A stretch of DNA of 19,326 bases from DASWIG01 sp965371445. GTDB taxonomy: Bacteria; Acidobacteriota; Thermoanaerobaculia; Multivoradales; J023. Position numbers and translations under genes: made by a program. Of this stretch, positions 13,743 to 19,326 are shown one piece after another (the first letter of the stretch is position 1; every line of letters begins with the position of its first letter). Below the pieces are notes generated by a model. The model was not told the origin of the DNA, made no database searches, and was given only the letters and a program-made list of their open reading frames with translations. The DNA lies in assembly GCA_965371445.1 (NCBI GenBank), contig CBDUYN010000190.1:1-19326 (forward strand), written 5' to 3'.

Positions 13743-14927
13743 TCACTCGACCTCGACGCTCAAGCCGTACTCTTCCACCAACTCGGCCTTACCGCCGCGC
13801 AGACCGTACAGGTGCAGCTGGTACTCCCCGGCGCCCACCAGCCGCCGAGGCAACGCGACGCTGACCTCGGCGATCCCGGCCATCGCCACCGCGCCCGAGA
13901 AGACCGGTCCCTCGGCGTCCACCTCTCGGATCTCCAGCCGGTATCCGGGGTACGGCTCCGGATCGCTGACCGCGAGGATCAGCACGAAGTAGCTCGCCGC
14001 GCGAGACACGGTGATCGTCTTGAGCGGCCCGCGGACGTCTTCCTGAGGCGAAAGCCAGGCGAAGGGCAGGTTGACCAGGGGCTCGTCACGCCCGGCACCC
14101 TGCGCGCGCTGCTCGAGCTCCGTGATCCGGTGCTGGTACTTCCGCTCCGCCTGCCGGCTCTCCTCTTGCAGCCGGCGGTGAGATTCCTCGACACGTTGAC
14201 GCTCTTGCTGCTCTTGACCGCGGGCCTGCTCGGCCGACGCCCGCTCTTGCTCCAGGTCGCCGATCTTGCGGAGCTGGGCGAGCATGCCCGCGGCCATCCC
14301 CAGAGCGACGACCAGCAGAATCGACGCCGCCATGGCGTAGGGACTCGACACGGACCCCCATCTCGCCCCAGGCCGCCGAAATGGAACGACCTTGCCGACC
14401 GGTTCTTGCTCCCGCTGCCTACGCCTCTCGCGCAGCGCCGCCTGAGCCTCGACGAGCTCCTTCTCCAGATCTTGGTACTCCGGCTCCCGGTCGGTGTCGC
14501 GCTCCGCGGACGAGCCCACCGGACGGTCTCCGTCGAGCGCGGCGCGCTTGCGCCGCGCCCGCTCGAGGACCTCAGGCTCCAGCGAGCCGGTCCTCCTCTC
14601 GCGGTCGAAGTCGTCGACGTCGAGCCAGACGCCAAACCGGCATCGCAGGCTCATGGCACCGGACGCGGAATCCGCCGGCACCGCGACGTCGGCGCTGCCG
14701 AGGTGGGGATGGACGTCCGCCGGTACGGCCAGCAGGCGGCGTCCGTCCGCGGGGTCGCGTTCCAGCGCCGCCCACTGGAGGTCTGCGGTCTCGGCGAACA
14801 CATAGAGATCTCCCGGCTGTGGCGGCTCACCACCACGCCGCTCGTCTTCGGCCTGAGCTCGGCCATAACGGGCCGCCGCTTCCTCGGCCCGCCTGCGAAT
14901 CCGTTCCCTGGGACTCGACGCATTCAT
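13743..14927 (-). CDS. Single-pass coiled-coil membrane protein, possible sensor or anti-sigma partner
   Basis: A 394-residue protein I cannot assign to a named family. Visible parts: a basic N-terminal helix (5-30); a globular cytoplasmic segment (about 36-135) with PGDLYVF, WAALERDPADGRRLLAVPAD, SADVAVPAD and RFGVWLDVDDF; a charged linker; one membrane helix (197-217, YAMAASILLVVALGMAAGML); an alanine/glutamate/glutamine-rich coiled coil (about 220-278); and a C-terminal beta-rich domain (283-394), predicted periplasmic. No zinc-binding anti-sigma motif (HxxxCxxC) is visible. ATG 14927 is preferred over GTG 14948 because AAGGGT lies 8 bases upstream. It is the first gene of an operon with sigma 2 and kinase 2, so a role in sensing and relaying an envelope signal to them is a reasonable inference. 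Confidence 0.8.
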   Translation of the reverse strand: MNASSPRERIRRRAEEAAARYGRAQAEDERRGGEPPQPGDLYVFAETADLQWAALERDPADGRRLLAVPADVHPHLGSADVAVPADSASGAMSLRCRFGVWLDVDDFDRERRTGSLEPEVLERARRKRAALDGDRPVGSSAERDTDREPEYQDLEKELVEAQAALRERRRQREQEPVGKVVPFRRPGARWGSVSSPYAMAASILLVVALGMAAGMLAQLRKIGDLEQERASAEQARGQEQQERQRVEESHRRLQEESRQAERKYQHRITELEQRAQGAGRDEPLVNLPFAWLSPQEDVRGPLKTITVSRAASYFVLILAVSDPEPYPGYRLEIREVDAEGPVFSGAVAMAGIAEVSVALPRRLVGAGEYQLHLYGLRGGKAELVEEYGLSVEVE

Positions 14928-15081
14928 GATTGTGACCCTTCTGCCCACCGATGACCGTCTCGCCGGTGAGCTTGTTTCCCGTCGTCATCCCTTAACTGGC
15001 GATTTCTGGAAATGGCCGCCTGGCCGTCGCGGAGCTTCACAGATCCTCCCTCCGAAGGCTCTTGTCCGGTCGTGACTCGGG

Positions 15082-15090
15082 AGCATACCA
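15082..15090 (-). promoter_or_regulatory. Candidate extended -10 promoter of the module 2 operon
   Basis: On the minus strand TGGTATGCT (TGn plus TATGCT) lies upstream of the coiled-coil membrane protein gene. It would start transcription near 15075 and leave a leader of about 150 bases. No strong -35 was seen. The context TCTGGTA is shared with the candidate promoter at 18296-18304. Confidence 0.35.
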
Positions 15091-15220
15091 GACCGATCAA
15101 GGATTTCTTGGTCCATTTCTCGGACGGTTGACTCGTCGTCTTGATAGAGGTTCATCACCCCTCGATCCAGGAGCGCGGACCACGAGCAGCCGTCCGCTCA
15201 CCGTTGACCGTACAGGGCTG

Positions 15221-15240
15221 CCGGCCTCCGTGGCGGCCGG
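15221..15240 (+). promoter_or_regulatory. Degraded leader hairpin before the CHAT relic
   Basis: CCGGCC (15221-15226) and GGCCGG (15235-15240) pair over 6 bp. The inner part carries a T-C mismatch compared with the perfect 9-bp hairpin at 18315-18336. It is directly followed by AAGGAGGTG (15241-15249), an ideal Shine-Dalgarno sequence 5 bases before the ATG at 15255. This leader is a diverged duplicate of the one at 18315. Confidence 0.7.
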
Positions 15241-15254
15241 AAGGAGGTGCAGGA

Positions 15255-15596
15255 ATGCGAAGACTGTCTGAGGCTTGGAGACGTTGGCTCAGGGTGGCTC
15301 CCCTGGCTCTGGTTGTTGGCCTGCTCGGCTGGATGCGAGCGGCTGAGGTCCAGGCGGGTGAGACCGGCGTGGTGGTGGAAGAGGTGGCCGAAGAATCGGC
15401 CCTGGAGAAGGCGGGCCTCCGGCCTGGCGACGTGGTCTGGGCCTGGGAGCGGCTGCCCAACACGCCGGCAAGCCCGGAGAGGGTTCACCGCCCTCCGTTA
15501 CCCCGATCCTCTCGACCTCGAAGGTGTGCGCCAGGTCCTCGAGCCTCGGCGCCCTTCTATTGGGCGGCGTTCCAGGTGATCGGCGACTGGCAGTGA
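15255..15596 (+). pseudogene. Internally deleted relic of a PDZ-TPR-CHAT gene
   Basis: The open frame encodes 113 residues. Residues 1-75 (MRRLSEAWRRWLRVAPLALV...) match the first 75 residues of the gene at 18351 at about 65 of 75 positions by eye: a signal peptide ending near VQA and the beginning of a PDZ-like domain (ESALEKAGLRPGDVVWAWERLP). After PASPE the reading becomes Arg/Pro-rich and unlike the paralogue. The last residues, FYWAAFQVIGDWQ, look like the extreme C-terminus of a CHAT peptidase domain (xYWAxFxxIGDW). The simplest explanation is a large internal deletion, possibly with a frameshift, that removed the TPRs and nearly all of CHAT. A short secreted PDZ peptide that is still expressed cannot be excluded, because the Shine-Dalgarno sequence is intact. 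Confidence 0.75.
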
Positions 15597-15734
15597 GGTG
15601 AGCCTCGCCGCACTGAGGATTTCTCGATTCGATGGTCTTTTTCGGCCTCGACTTGCGCTCGTGTTGGGTGAGAACGGAAATCGCTTTCCCGCCTCCGGTC
15701 GCCGGGGTAGGCCCTCGGTGAGCCGAACAACGAT

Positions 15735-15754
15735 CGGCCGCTCTGCATCGGCCG
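15735..15754 (+). promoter_or_regulatory. GC hairpin upstream of the propeller gene
   Basis: CGGCCG (15735-15740) and CGGCCG (15749-15754) can pair across CTCTGCAT. They also form part of a direct repeat ATCGGCCG (15733-15740 and 15747-15754). The structure ends 12 bases before the Shine-Dalgarno AGGAAGGA (15767-15774), placing it in the leader like those of the neighbouring secreted-protein genes. Confidence 0.4.
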
Positions 15755-15781
15755 AGCCCGTCAGAAAGGAAGGAAAACGTC

Positions 15782-18232
15782 ATGAAACACCTGATCACCG
15801 CACTCATCCTCTGCTGGTTCTTCACCGTCCCGGCAGCGATAGCCACTCCCCAATCCCCAACTCCCGACTCCGAGCTCCTCACCCTGCCGCCGCAAGTGTG
15901 GGAGGAGATCCGGAAGCTCACCGCCGACGATGCCGCGCCTGGTGACTCCTTCGGCGTTTCCGTATCGATCAGCGGGGACACCCTTGTGGTCGGGATGCCC
16001 GGAGACGATGATGCGGGCGACGATTCCGGATCGGCCTACGTTTTTGAGCGTAACCAGGACGGGGCGGAAGAATGGGAACAGGTGAAGAAACTCACCGCCG
16101 ACGATGCCGCGACGGAGGACTACTTCGGATTTTCCGTGTCGATCAGCGGGAACATCCTTGTCGTCGGAACGCCCGGAAACGATGATGCGGGCGACGACTC
16201 CGGCTCGGCCTACGTCTTTGAGCGCAACCAGGGCGGGGTGGACAAATGGGGTCAGGTGAAGAAACTCACCGCCGACGATGCCGCGACGGAGGACTCCTTC
16301 GGGTTTTCCGTGTCGATCAGCGAGGATACCGTTGTGGTGGGCTCTCTCTGCGACAGTGATGCGGGCGCCTGTTCCGGCTCGGTCTACGTTTTTGAGCGCC
16401 ACCAGGACGGGATGGACAAATGGGGACAGGTCAGGAAGATCAATGCCGACGACGCCGAGGCTGGTGACTCCTTCGGCATTTCCGTGTCGATTAACGAGGA
16501 TACCGTTGTGGTGGGCTCCTTCTGCGACAGTGATGCGGGCGCCTGTTCCGGCTCGGCCTACGTTTTTGAGCGCCACCAGGACGAGTGGGAACAGGCCAGA
16601 AAACTCAACGCCGACGATGCAGTGGCTGGTGACCAATTCGGCGCTTCCGTGTCAGTCAGCGGGGACACCCTTGTCGTCGGGGCGGTCAGGCTCTTTGAGG
16701 GAGCCAGCGCCGGTTCCGGTTCGGCCTACGTCTTTGAGCGCAACCGGGGCGGAGCGGACAAATGGGGACAGGTCAAGAAAATTAGCGCCGACGACGCTAC
16801 TGCCGAGGACGGCTTCGGCTTTTCCGTGTCGATCAGCGGGGACACCCTTGGGGTCGGGGCTCGCTTGAAGGACGATGCGGGTGCCGAGTCCGGTTCGGCG
16901 TACGTTTTTGAGCGCCACCAGGGCGGAGTGGGCCAATGGGGACAGGTCAAGAAAATCAATGCCGACGATGCCGCGGCTCATGATCAATTCGGCACTTCCG
17001 TGTCGATCAGCGGAGACACCCTCGTCGTCGGGGCGCCTGGAGACACTTTCACCGGCACCAGTGCTGGCGCGGCCCATGTCTTCGACGACACTTCGTCGTC
17101 CTCCTCCTCCTGCACCGACGGCCCGACGGGGATGTGCCTCAACAGCGAACGGTTCCTCGTGGAGGTGGACTGGCGCGACTTCCAAGGGGGCACCGGCTCC
17201 GGCCGGGTGGTCCCTTTCGGCTCGGCCAATTCCGGCCTCTTCTACTTCTTCAATTCCGACAACTGGGAGATGTTGGTCAAGGTGCTCAACGGTTGTCCCA
17301 TCACGGATCACTACTGGGTCTTCGCCGCGGCGACGACCAACGTCGAATACACGCTGCGGGTGACCGACACGCTGACCGGCGCTTCAAAGAGCTACTTCAA
17401 TGCGCTCGGCAATTCCGCCTCTGCCATCACCGACACGGAAGCCCTCGACAGCTGCGGAGCTTCGGTCGCGAGCGGCGTGAGCGCCGTGCGGCTCGACCCC
17501 GGGGCATCGACGACCCCCTTCAAGGGCCATACGTGCGTCAACTCCGCGATCTCGTGCAATTCCACGGTGAGCGGAGTGCTGACGGACCATGATTGCGAGC
17601 TCGGCGACGGCACGTACGTGGACTTCTGGGAATTCGACGCCGATGCCGGCACCGACGTGACGATCTCCCTCGACTCGACCGATTTTGACGCCTTCCTCCA
17701 GTTGAACGACCCGTCCCTCGATCTGGTCGCACAGGACGACGACAGCGGGTCGGGATTCAACGCCCGAATTGACCATGAGCTGACAGAGGCAGGGACCTGG
17801 ACCATTGCGGCGAACAACGTGGTCCCTCCCGACCTGGGCGACTACACTCTCTCTCTGACCTGCTCCACGTTGGGATCAGGAGGCTGTACGGCCAACGCGA
17901 CCGATCTGTGTCTGAGTGACGGCCGTTTCCGTGTCGAGGTCGAGTGGGAAGACTTCGCGGGCAACCGGGGCTCCGGTCAGGCGGTACCCGGATCGGACGG
18001 CTCAGGCCTTTTCTGGTTCTTCGGCTCCGACAACTGGGAGATGCTCGTCAAGGTACTCAACGGCTGTCGTCTCAACGACAGGTTCTGGGTCTTCTCTGCC
18101 GCCACGACCAACGTGGAGTACACCTTACGCGTAACCGACACGCAGACCGGGGTGACGAAGAGCTACTTCAACCGCCTGGGGCGCTCGGCCCCTGCCATCA
18201 CCGATACGAGCGCCTTTGCGACCTGTCCTTAG
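15782..18232 (+). CDS. Large secreted FG-GAP propeller protein with duplicated C-terminal domain around a PPC domain
   Basis: An 816-residue protein with a signal peptide (MKHLITALILCWFFTVPAAIA, cleavage near residue 21). Residues 40-436 hold seven FG-GAP_2-type repeats of 51-59 residues (consensus WGQVKKLTADDA..D.FG.SVSISGDTLVVG..DDDAG..SGSAYVFER), enough for one closed seven-blade beta-propeller. A Ser-rich linker follows. Then comes domain A (Cys444-Cys558, with DNWEMLVKVLNGC and ATTNVEYTLRVTDT), a PPC-like domain (about 559-700, with VDFWEFDADAGTDVTISLDS and GTWTIAANN), and a second domain A (Cys702-Cys815) similar to the first. Blades 3 and 4 carry paired Cys in the loop. The ATG is preceded by AGGAAGGA 7 bases upstream. 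No enzymatic motif was seen; adhesion or binding outside the cell is likely. It lies between a PDZ-TPR-CHAT relic and its intact paralogue. Confidence 0.88.
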   Translation: MKHLITALILCWFFTVPAAIATPQSPTPDSELLTLPPQVWEEIRKLTADDAAPGDSFGVSVSISGDTLVVGMPGDDDAGDDSGSAYVFERNQDGAEEWEQVKKLTADDAATEDYFGFSVSISGNILVVGTPGNDDAGDDSGSAYVFERNQGGVDKWGQVKKLTADDAATEDSFGFSVSISEDTVVVGSLCDSDAGACSGSVYVFERHQDGMDKWGQVRKINADDAEAGDSFGISVSINEDTVVVGSFCDSDAGACSGSAYVFERHQDEWEQARKLNADDAVAGDQFGASVSVSGDTLVVGAVRLFEGASAGSGSAYVFERNRGGADKWGQVKKISADDATAEDGFGFSVSISGDTLGVGARLKDDAGAESGSAYVFERHQGGVGQWGQVKKINADDAAAHDQFGTSVSISGDTLVVGAPGDTFTGTSAGAAHVFDDTSSSSSSCTDGPTGMCLNSERFLVEVDWRDFQGGTGSGRVVPFGSANSGLFYFFNSDNWEMLVKVLNGCPITDHYWVFAAATTNVEYTLRVTDTLTGASKSYFNALGNSASAITDTEALDSCGASVASGVSAVRLDPGASTTPFKGHTCVNSAISCNSTVSGVLTDHDCELGDGTYVDFWEFDADAGTDVTISLDSTDFDAFLQLNDPSLDLVAQDDDSGSGFNARIDHELTEAGTWTIAANNVVPPDLGDYTLSLTCSTLGSGGCTANATDLCLSDGRFRVEVEWEDFAGNRGSGQAVPGSDGSGLFWFFGSDNWEMLVKVLNGCRLNDRFWVFSAATTNVEYTLRVTDTQTGVTKSYFNRLGRSAPAITDTSAFATCP
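15899..17089 (+). repeat. Seven tandem FG-GAP coding repeats of about 174 bp
   Basis: Units begin at the TGG codons 15899, 16073, 16247, 16421, 16586, 16763 and 16937. Units 1-3 and 6 are exactly 174 bases, unit 4 is 165, unit 5 is 177 and unit 7 is 153. Units 3 and 4 are nearly identical in DNA over long stretches (for example GCGACAGTGATGCGGGCGCC in both), which points to recent duplication or gene conversion. These are coding repeats, not a CRISPR array. Confidence 0.9.
17111..17455 (+). repeat. First copy of the duplicated domain A
   Basis: This segment codes for residues 444-558 and is repeated in diverged form at 17885-18229. Shared blocks include DNWEMLVKVLNGC, TTNVEYTLRVTDT, KSYFN and AITDT.A, and both copies start and end with Cys. 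I recall this domain as common in secreted Thermoanaerobaculia proteins, but I know no function for it. Confidence 0.8.
17885..18229 (+). repeat. Second copy of the duplicated domain A
   Basis: It codes for residues 702-816 at the protein's C-terminus (CTANATDLCLSDGRFRVEVE... ending FATCP). It is the diverged partner of the copy at 17111-17455, separated from it by a PPC-like domain. Confidence 0.8.
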
Positions 18233-18295
18233 CCGGGCAGGAAGACCGCGAAGCTTGTGCCGTTCGCCAGCCTCATGATCGGCGACGACCTGATC

Positions 18296-18304
18296 TGGTA
18301 GACT
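18296..18304 (+). promoter_or_regulatory. Candidate extended -10 promoter of the PDZ-TPR gene
   Basis: TGGTAGACT (TGn plus TAGACT) would start transcription near 18311, just before the leader hairpin. The corresponding position upstream of the relic at 15255 lacks this hexamer, which is consistent with that copy being silent. No clear -35 was seen. Confidence 0.45.
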
Positions 18305-18314
18305 TCAAGGACTG

Positions 18315-18336
18315 CCGGCCGCCGTGTGGCGGCCGG
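18315..18336 (+). promoter_or_regulatory. Perfect 9-bp GC leader hairpin abutting the Shine-Dalgarno
   Basis: CCGGCCGCC (18315-18323), loop GTGT, GGCGGCCGG (18328-18336) pair perfectly, all G-C. The next base begins AAGGAGGTG (18337-18345), an ideal Shine-Dalgarno sequence 5 bases before the ATG at 18351. It could protect the 5' end or modulate access of ribosomes. A weaker copy precedes the relic at 15255. Confidence 0.75.
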
Positions 18337-18350
18337 AAGGAGGTGCAGGA

Positions 18351-19326
18351 ATGCGAAGACTGTCTGAGGCTTCGAGGCATTGGCTCAGGGTGGCTCCCGT
18401 AGCTCTGGTTCTCGGCCTGCTCGGCTGGATGCGAGCGGCCGAGGTCCAGGCGGGTGAGACCGGCGTAGTGGTGGAAGAGATGACCGAAGGATCGGCCCTG
18501 GAGAAGGCGGGGCTGCAGCCTGGCGACGTGGTCTGGGCCTGGGAGCGGCTGCCGAGCACGCCGGCGAACCCAGAGACGGCACAGGACCTTCCGACCCGGG
18601 GGGAGATCGAGTCTGTCTTCGACTGGATGTGGCTCGAGGTCGAGCAGGCGCCACGGGGGACGGTGAAGCTCGTCGGCGAACAGCGGGGTGTGGAACGCCT
18701 CTTCGAGGTGGCGATGGGGAAATGGGGCGGGAAGGTACGGCCGCGCCTGCCGGATCGGGCGCTTGAGGTGTACATCCAAGGCCGTGAAAAGGTCGAGGCC
18801 GGGGAGATCGAGCAGGGCGTCGAGCTTTGGAGCCAACTCACCAAGCTTGGAGAGACGAAAAGCGACGGGCAGCCGCGAAGTTGGATCCAGCTGCGCATCG
18901 GCGAGGTGTGGGCTGAGACAAGGGCCTGGGAGGAGGCCCTCGAGGCGTATCGGGCGGCGTTGGAGGAAGTGGGGGCTCCGGAGGCTGAGGTGGCGATCTG
19001 GTACCGTATTGGGGACGTTTACGAACGCCAGAGTGTGTGGGATCAGGCTGAGGCCAGCTACAGATCGGCACTCGAGATCGCCGAAGCCACCTGGGGGAGG
19101 AGTTTGTATATCGCAAAATTGAAAATTGGTCTTGGTGCTGTGGCCTATTATCGAGGTCAGCTCGAACTTGCCTCGAACCATTGGGAAGACGCCCTGGAGA
19201 TCACGGAGAAGCTGACCCCCGACAGTCTCAGCCTGGCAACGTGCCTGAACAATCTAGCGGCTGTGGCTCATGCCCGTGGTCAGTTGGAGTTGTCCAACGA
19301 GTATCTTCAGCGCACCCTGGAGATCA
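18351..19326 (+). CDS. Secreted PDZ-TPR protein, probably with a CHAT domain beyond the window (partial)
   Basis: The frame is open from ATG 18351 to the window end (325 residues seen). Residues 1-34 look like a signal peptide (LRVAPVALVLGLLGWM...VQA). A PDZ-like domain follows (about 36-130: TGVVVEEMTEGSALEKAGLQPGDVVWAWERLP, later APRGTVKLVGEQRG). From about 140 on there are helical TPR-type units (for example WEEALEAYRAALEEVG, WDQAEASYRSALEIAEATWG, LELASNHWEDALEITEKL). A C-terminal CHAT caspase-like peptidase is expected, because the relic at 15255 has the same N-terminus and a CHAT-like last segment; this is inference, as that region lies outside the window. The GC content falls in the TPR part. 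The gene follows the propeller gene by 118 bases and probably has its own promoter. Confidence 0.85.
   Translation, partial: MRRLSEASRHWLRVAPVALVLGLLGWMRAAEVQAGETGVVVEEMTEGSALEKAGLQPGDVVWAWERLPSTPANPETAQDLPTRGEIESVFDWMWLEVEQAPRGTVKLVGEQRGVERLFEVAMGKWGGKVRPRLPDRALEVYIQGREKVEAGEIEQGVELWSQLTKLGETKSDGQPRSWIQLRIGEVWAETRAWEEALEAYRAALEEVGAPEAEVAIWYRIGDVYERQSVWDQAEASYRSALEIAEATWGRSLYIAKLKIGLGAVAYYRGQLELASNHWEDALEITEKLTPDSLSLATCLNNLAAVAHARGQLELSNEYLQRTLEI

Larger units (their letters stand above)
14928..15254. other. Divergent intergenic region between module 2 and the secreted-protein genes
   Basis: No gene is supported. The minus strand has an extended -10 candidate (15082-15090). A short inverted repeat ATTTC-TG-GAAAT lies at 15002-15013. 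On the + strand, TTGACT at 15128-15133 could be a -35, but the hexamer 17 bases on (TTCATC) is a poor -10. From about 15214 the sequence becomes homologous to the leader of the PDZ-TPR gene at 18351. Confidence 0.5.

Noticed and set aside
15761..16636. Minus-strand ORF of 291 codons with internal repeats
   Set aside because: Its repeats are only the antisense image of the FG-GAP coding repeats.
15899..17089. Regular repeats resembling an array
   Set aside because: The period is about 174 bases and fully coding for beta-propeller blades; there is no short-repeat/unique-spacer pattern of a CRISPR array.
15214..18360. Direct repeats around the propeller gene as ends of a mobile element
   Set aside because: The duplicated segments are gene 5' ends with leaders, not terminal repeats; there is no transposase, integrase or target-site duplication, so gene duplication is the simpler explanation.
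18273..19181. Minus-strand ORF of 302 codons at the right end
   Set aside because: Antisense to the PDZ-TPR gene, whose frame is supported by its paralogous copy, Shine-Dalgarno sequence and signal peptide.

Overview
The window is GC-rich bacterial DNA. The organism is probably an Acidobacteriota member of the Thermoanaerobaculia type. That is an inference from gene content: ECF43-like sigma factors paired with Ser/Thr kinase-TPR proteins, a PDZ-TPR protein with a CHAT-tailed relic nearby, secreted FG-GAP/PPC proteins, and a C-terminal FSDGFESGDRSAW tail at the left edge. No rRNA, tRNA, transposase or CRISPR array was seen.

Left part (1-6457, + strand) is mostly housekeeping and envelope genes. 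It holds the last codons of a secreted protein, a 373-base gap full of hairpins, lnt (apolipoprotein N-acyltransferase), prfB (release factor 2, with the classical programmed +1 frameshift, so the gene starts at 1957 rather than where a single-frame ORF would start), a GT4 glycosyltransferase with an extra C-terminal beta domain, and a polytopic membrane protein resembling GT-C glycosyltransferases. lnt and prfB overlap, and prfB and the GT4 gene are 10 bases apart.

Middle part (6470-14927) holds two paralogous signalling modules on the minus strand. Module 1 is sigma factor 1 followed by kinase 1. Module 2 is a single-pass coiled-coil membrane protein, then sigma factor 2, then kinase 2; these genes are nearly contiguous, and sigma 2 and kinase 2 share a TTGA stop/start. 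Both kinases start at TTG with the same first residues (MTP..LH) and strong Shine-Dalgarno sequences. Between the modules, on the plus strand, lies a gene for a secreted PPC-domain protein. It ends at a strong hairpin shared with convergent kinase 2.

Right part (14928-19326, + strand, divergent from module 2) carries secreted proteins. First comes a decayed gene whose 5' end duplicates the start of the PDZ-TPR gene at the right edge and whose last residues look like the end of a CHAT domain. Next is a large secreted protein: a seven-blade FG-GAP propeller, then domain A, a PPC domain and domain A again. Last is the PDZ-TPR gene, cut by the window end. Its start is preceded by a perfect 9-bp GC hairpin abutting an ideal Shine-Dalgarno sequence.

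The most interesting reading is a phosphorylation-gated regulatory locus: two sigma/kinase pairs, one with a possible membrane sensor or anti-sigma protein, next to secreted propeller, PPC and PDZ-TPR(-CHAT) proteins that could be their targets. The functional link is inferred from gene order only.
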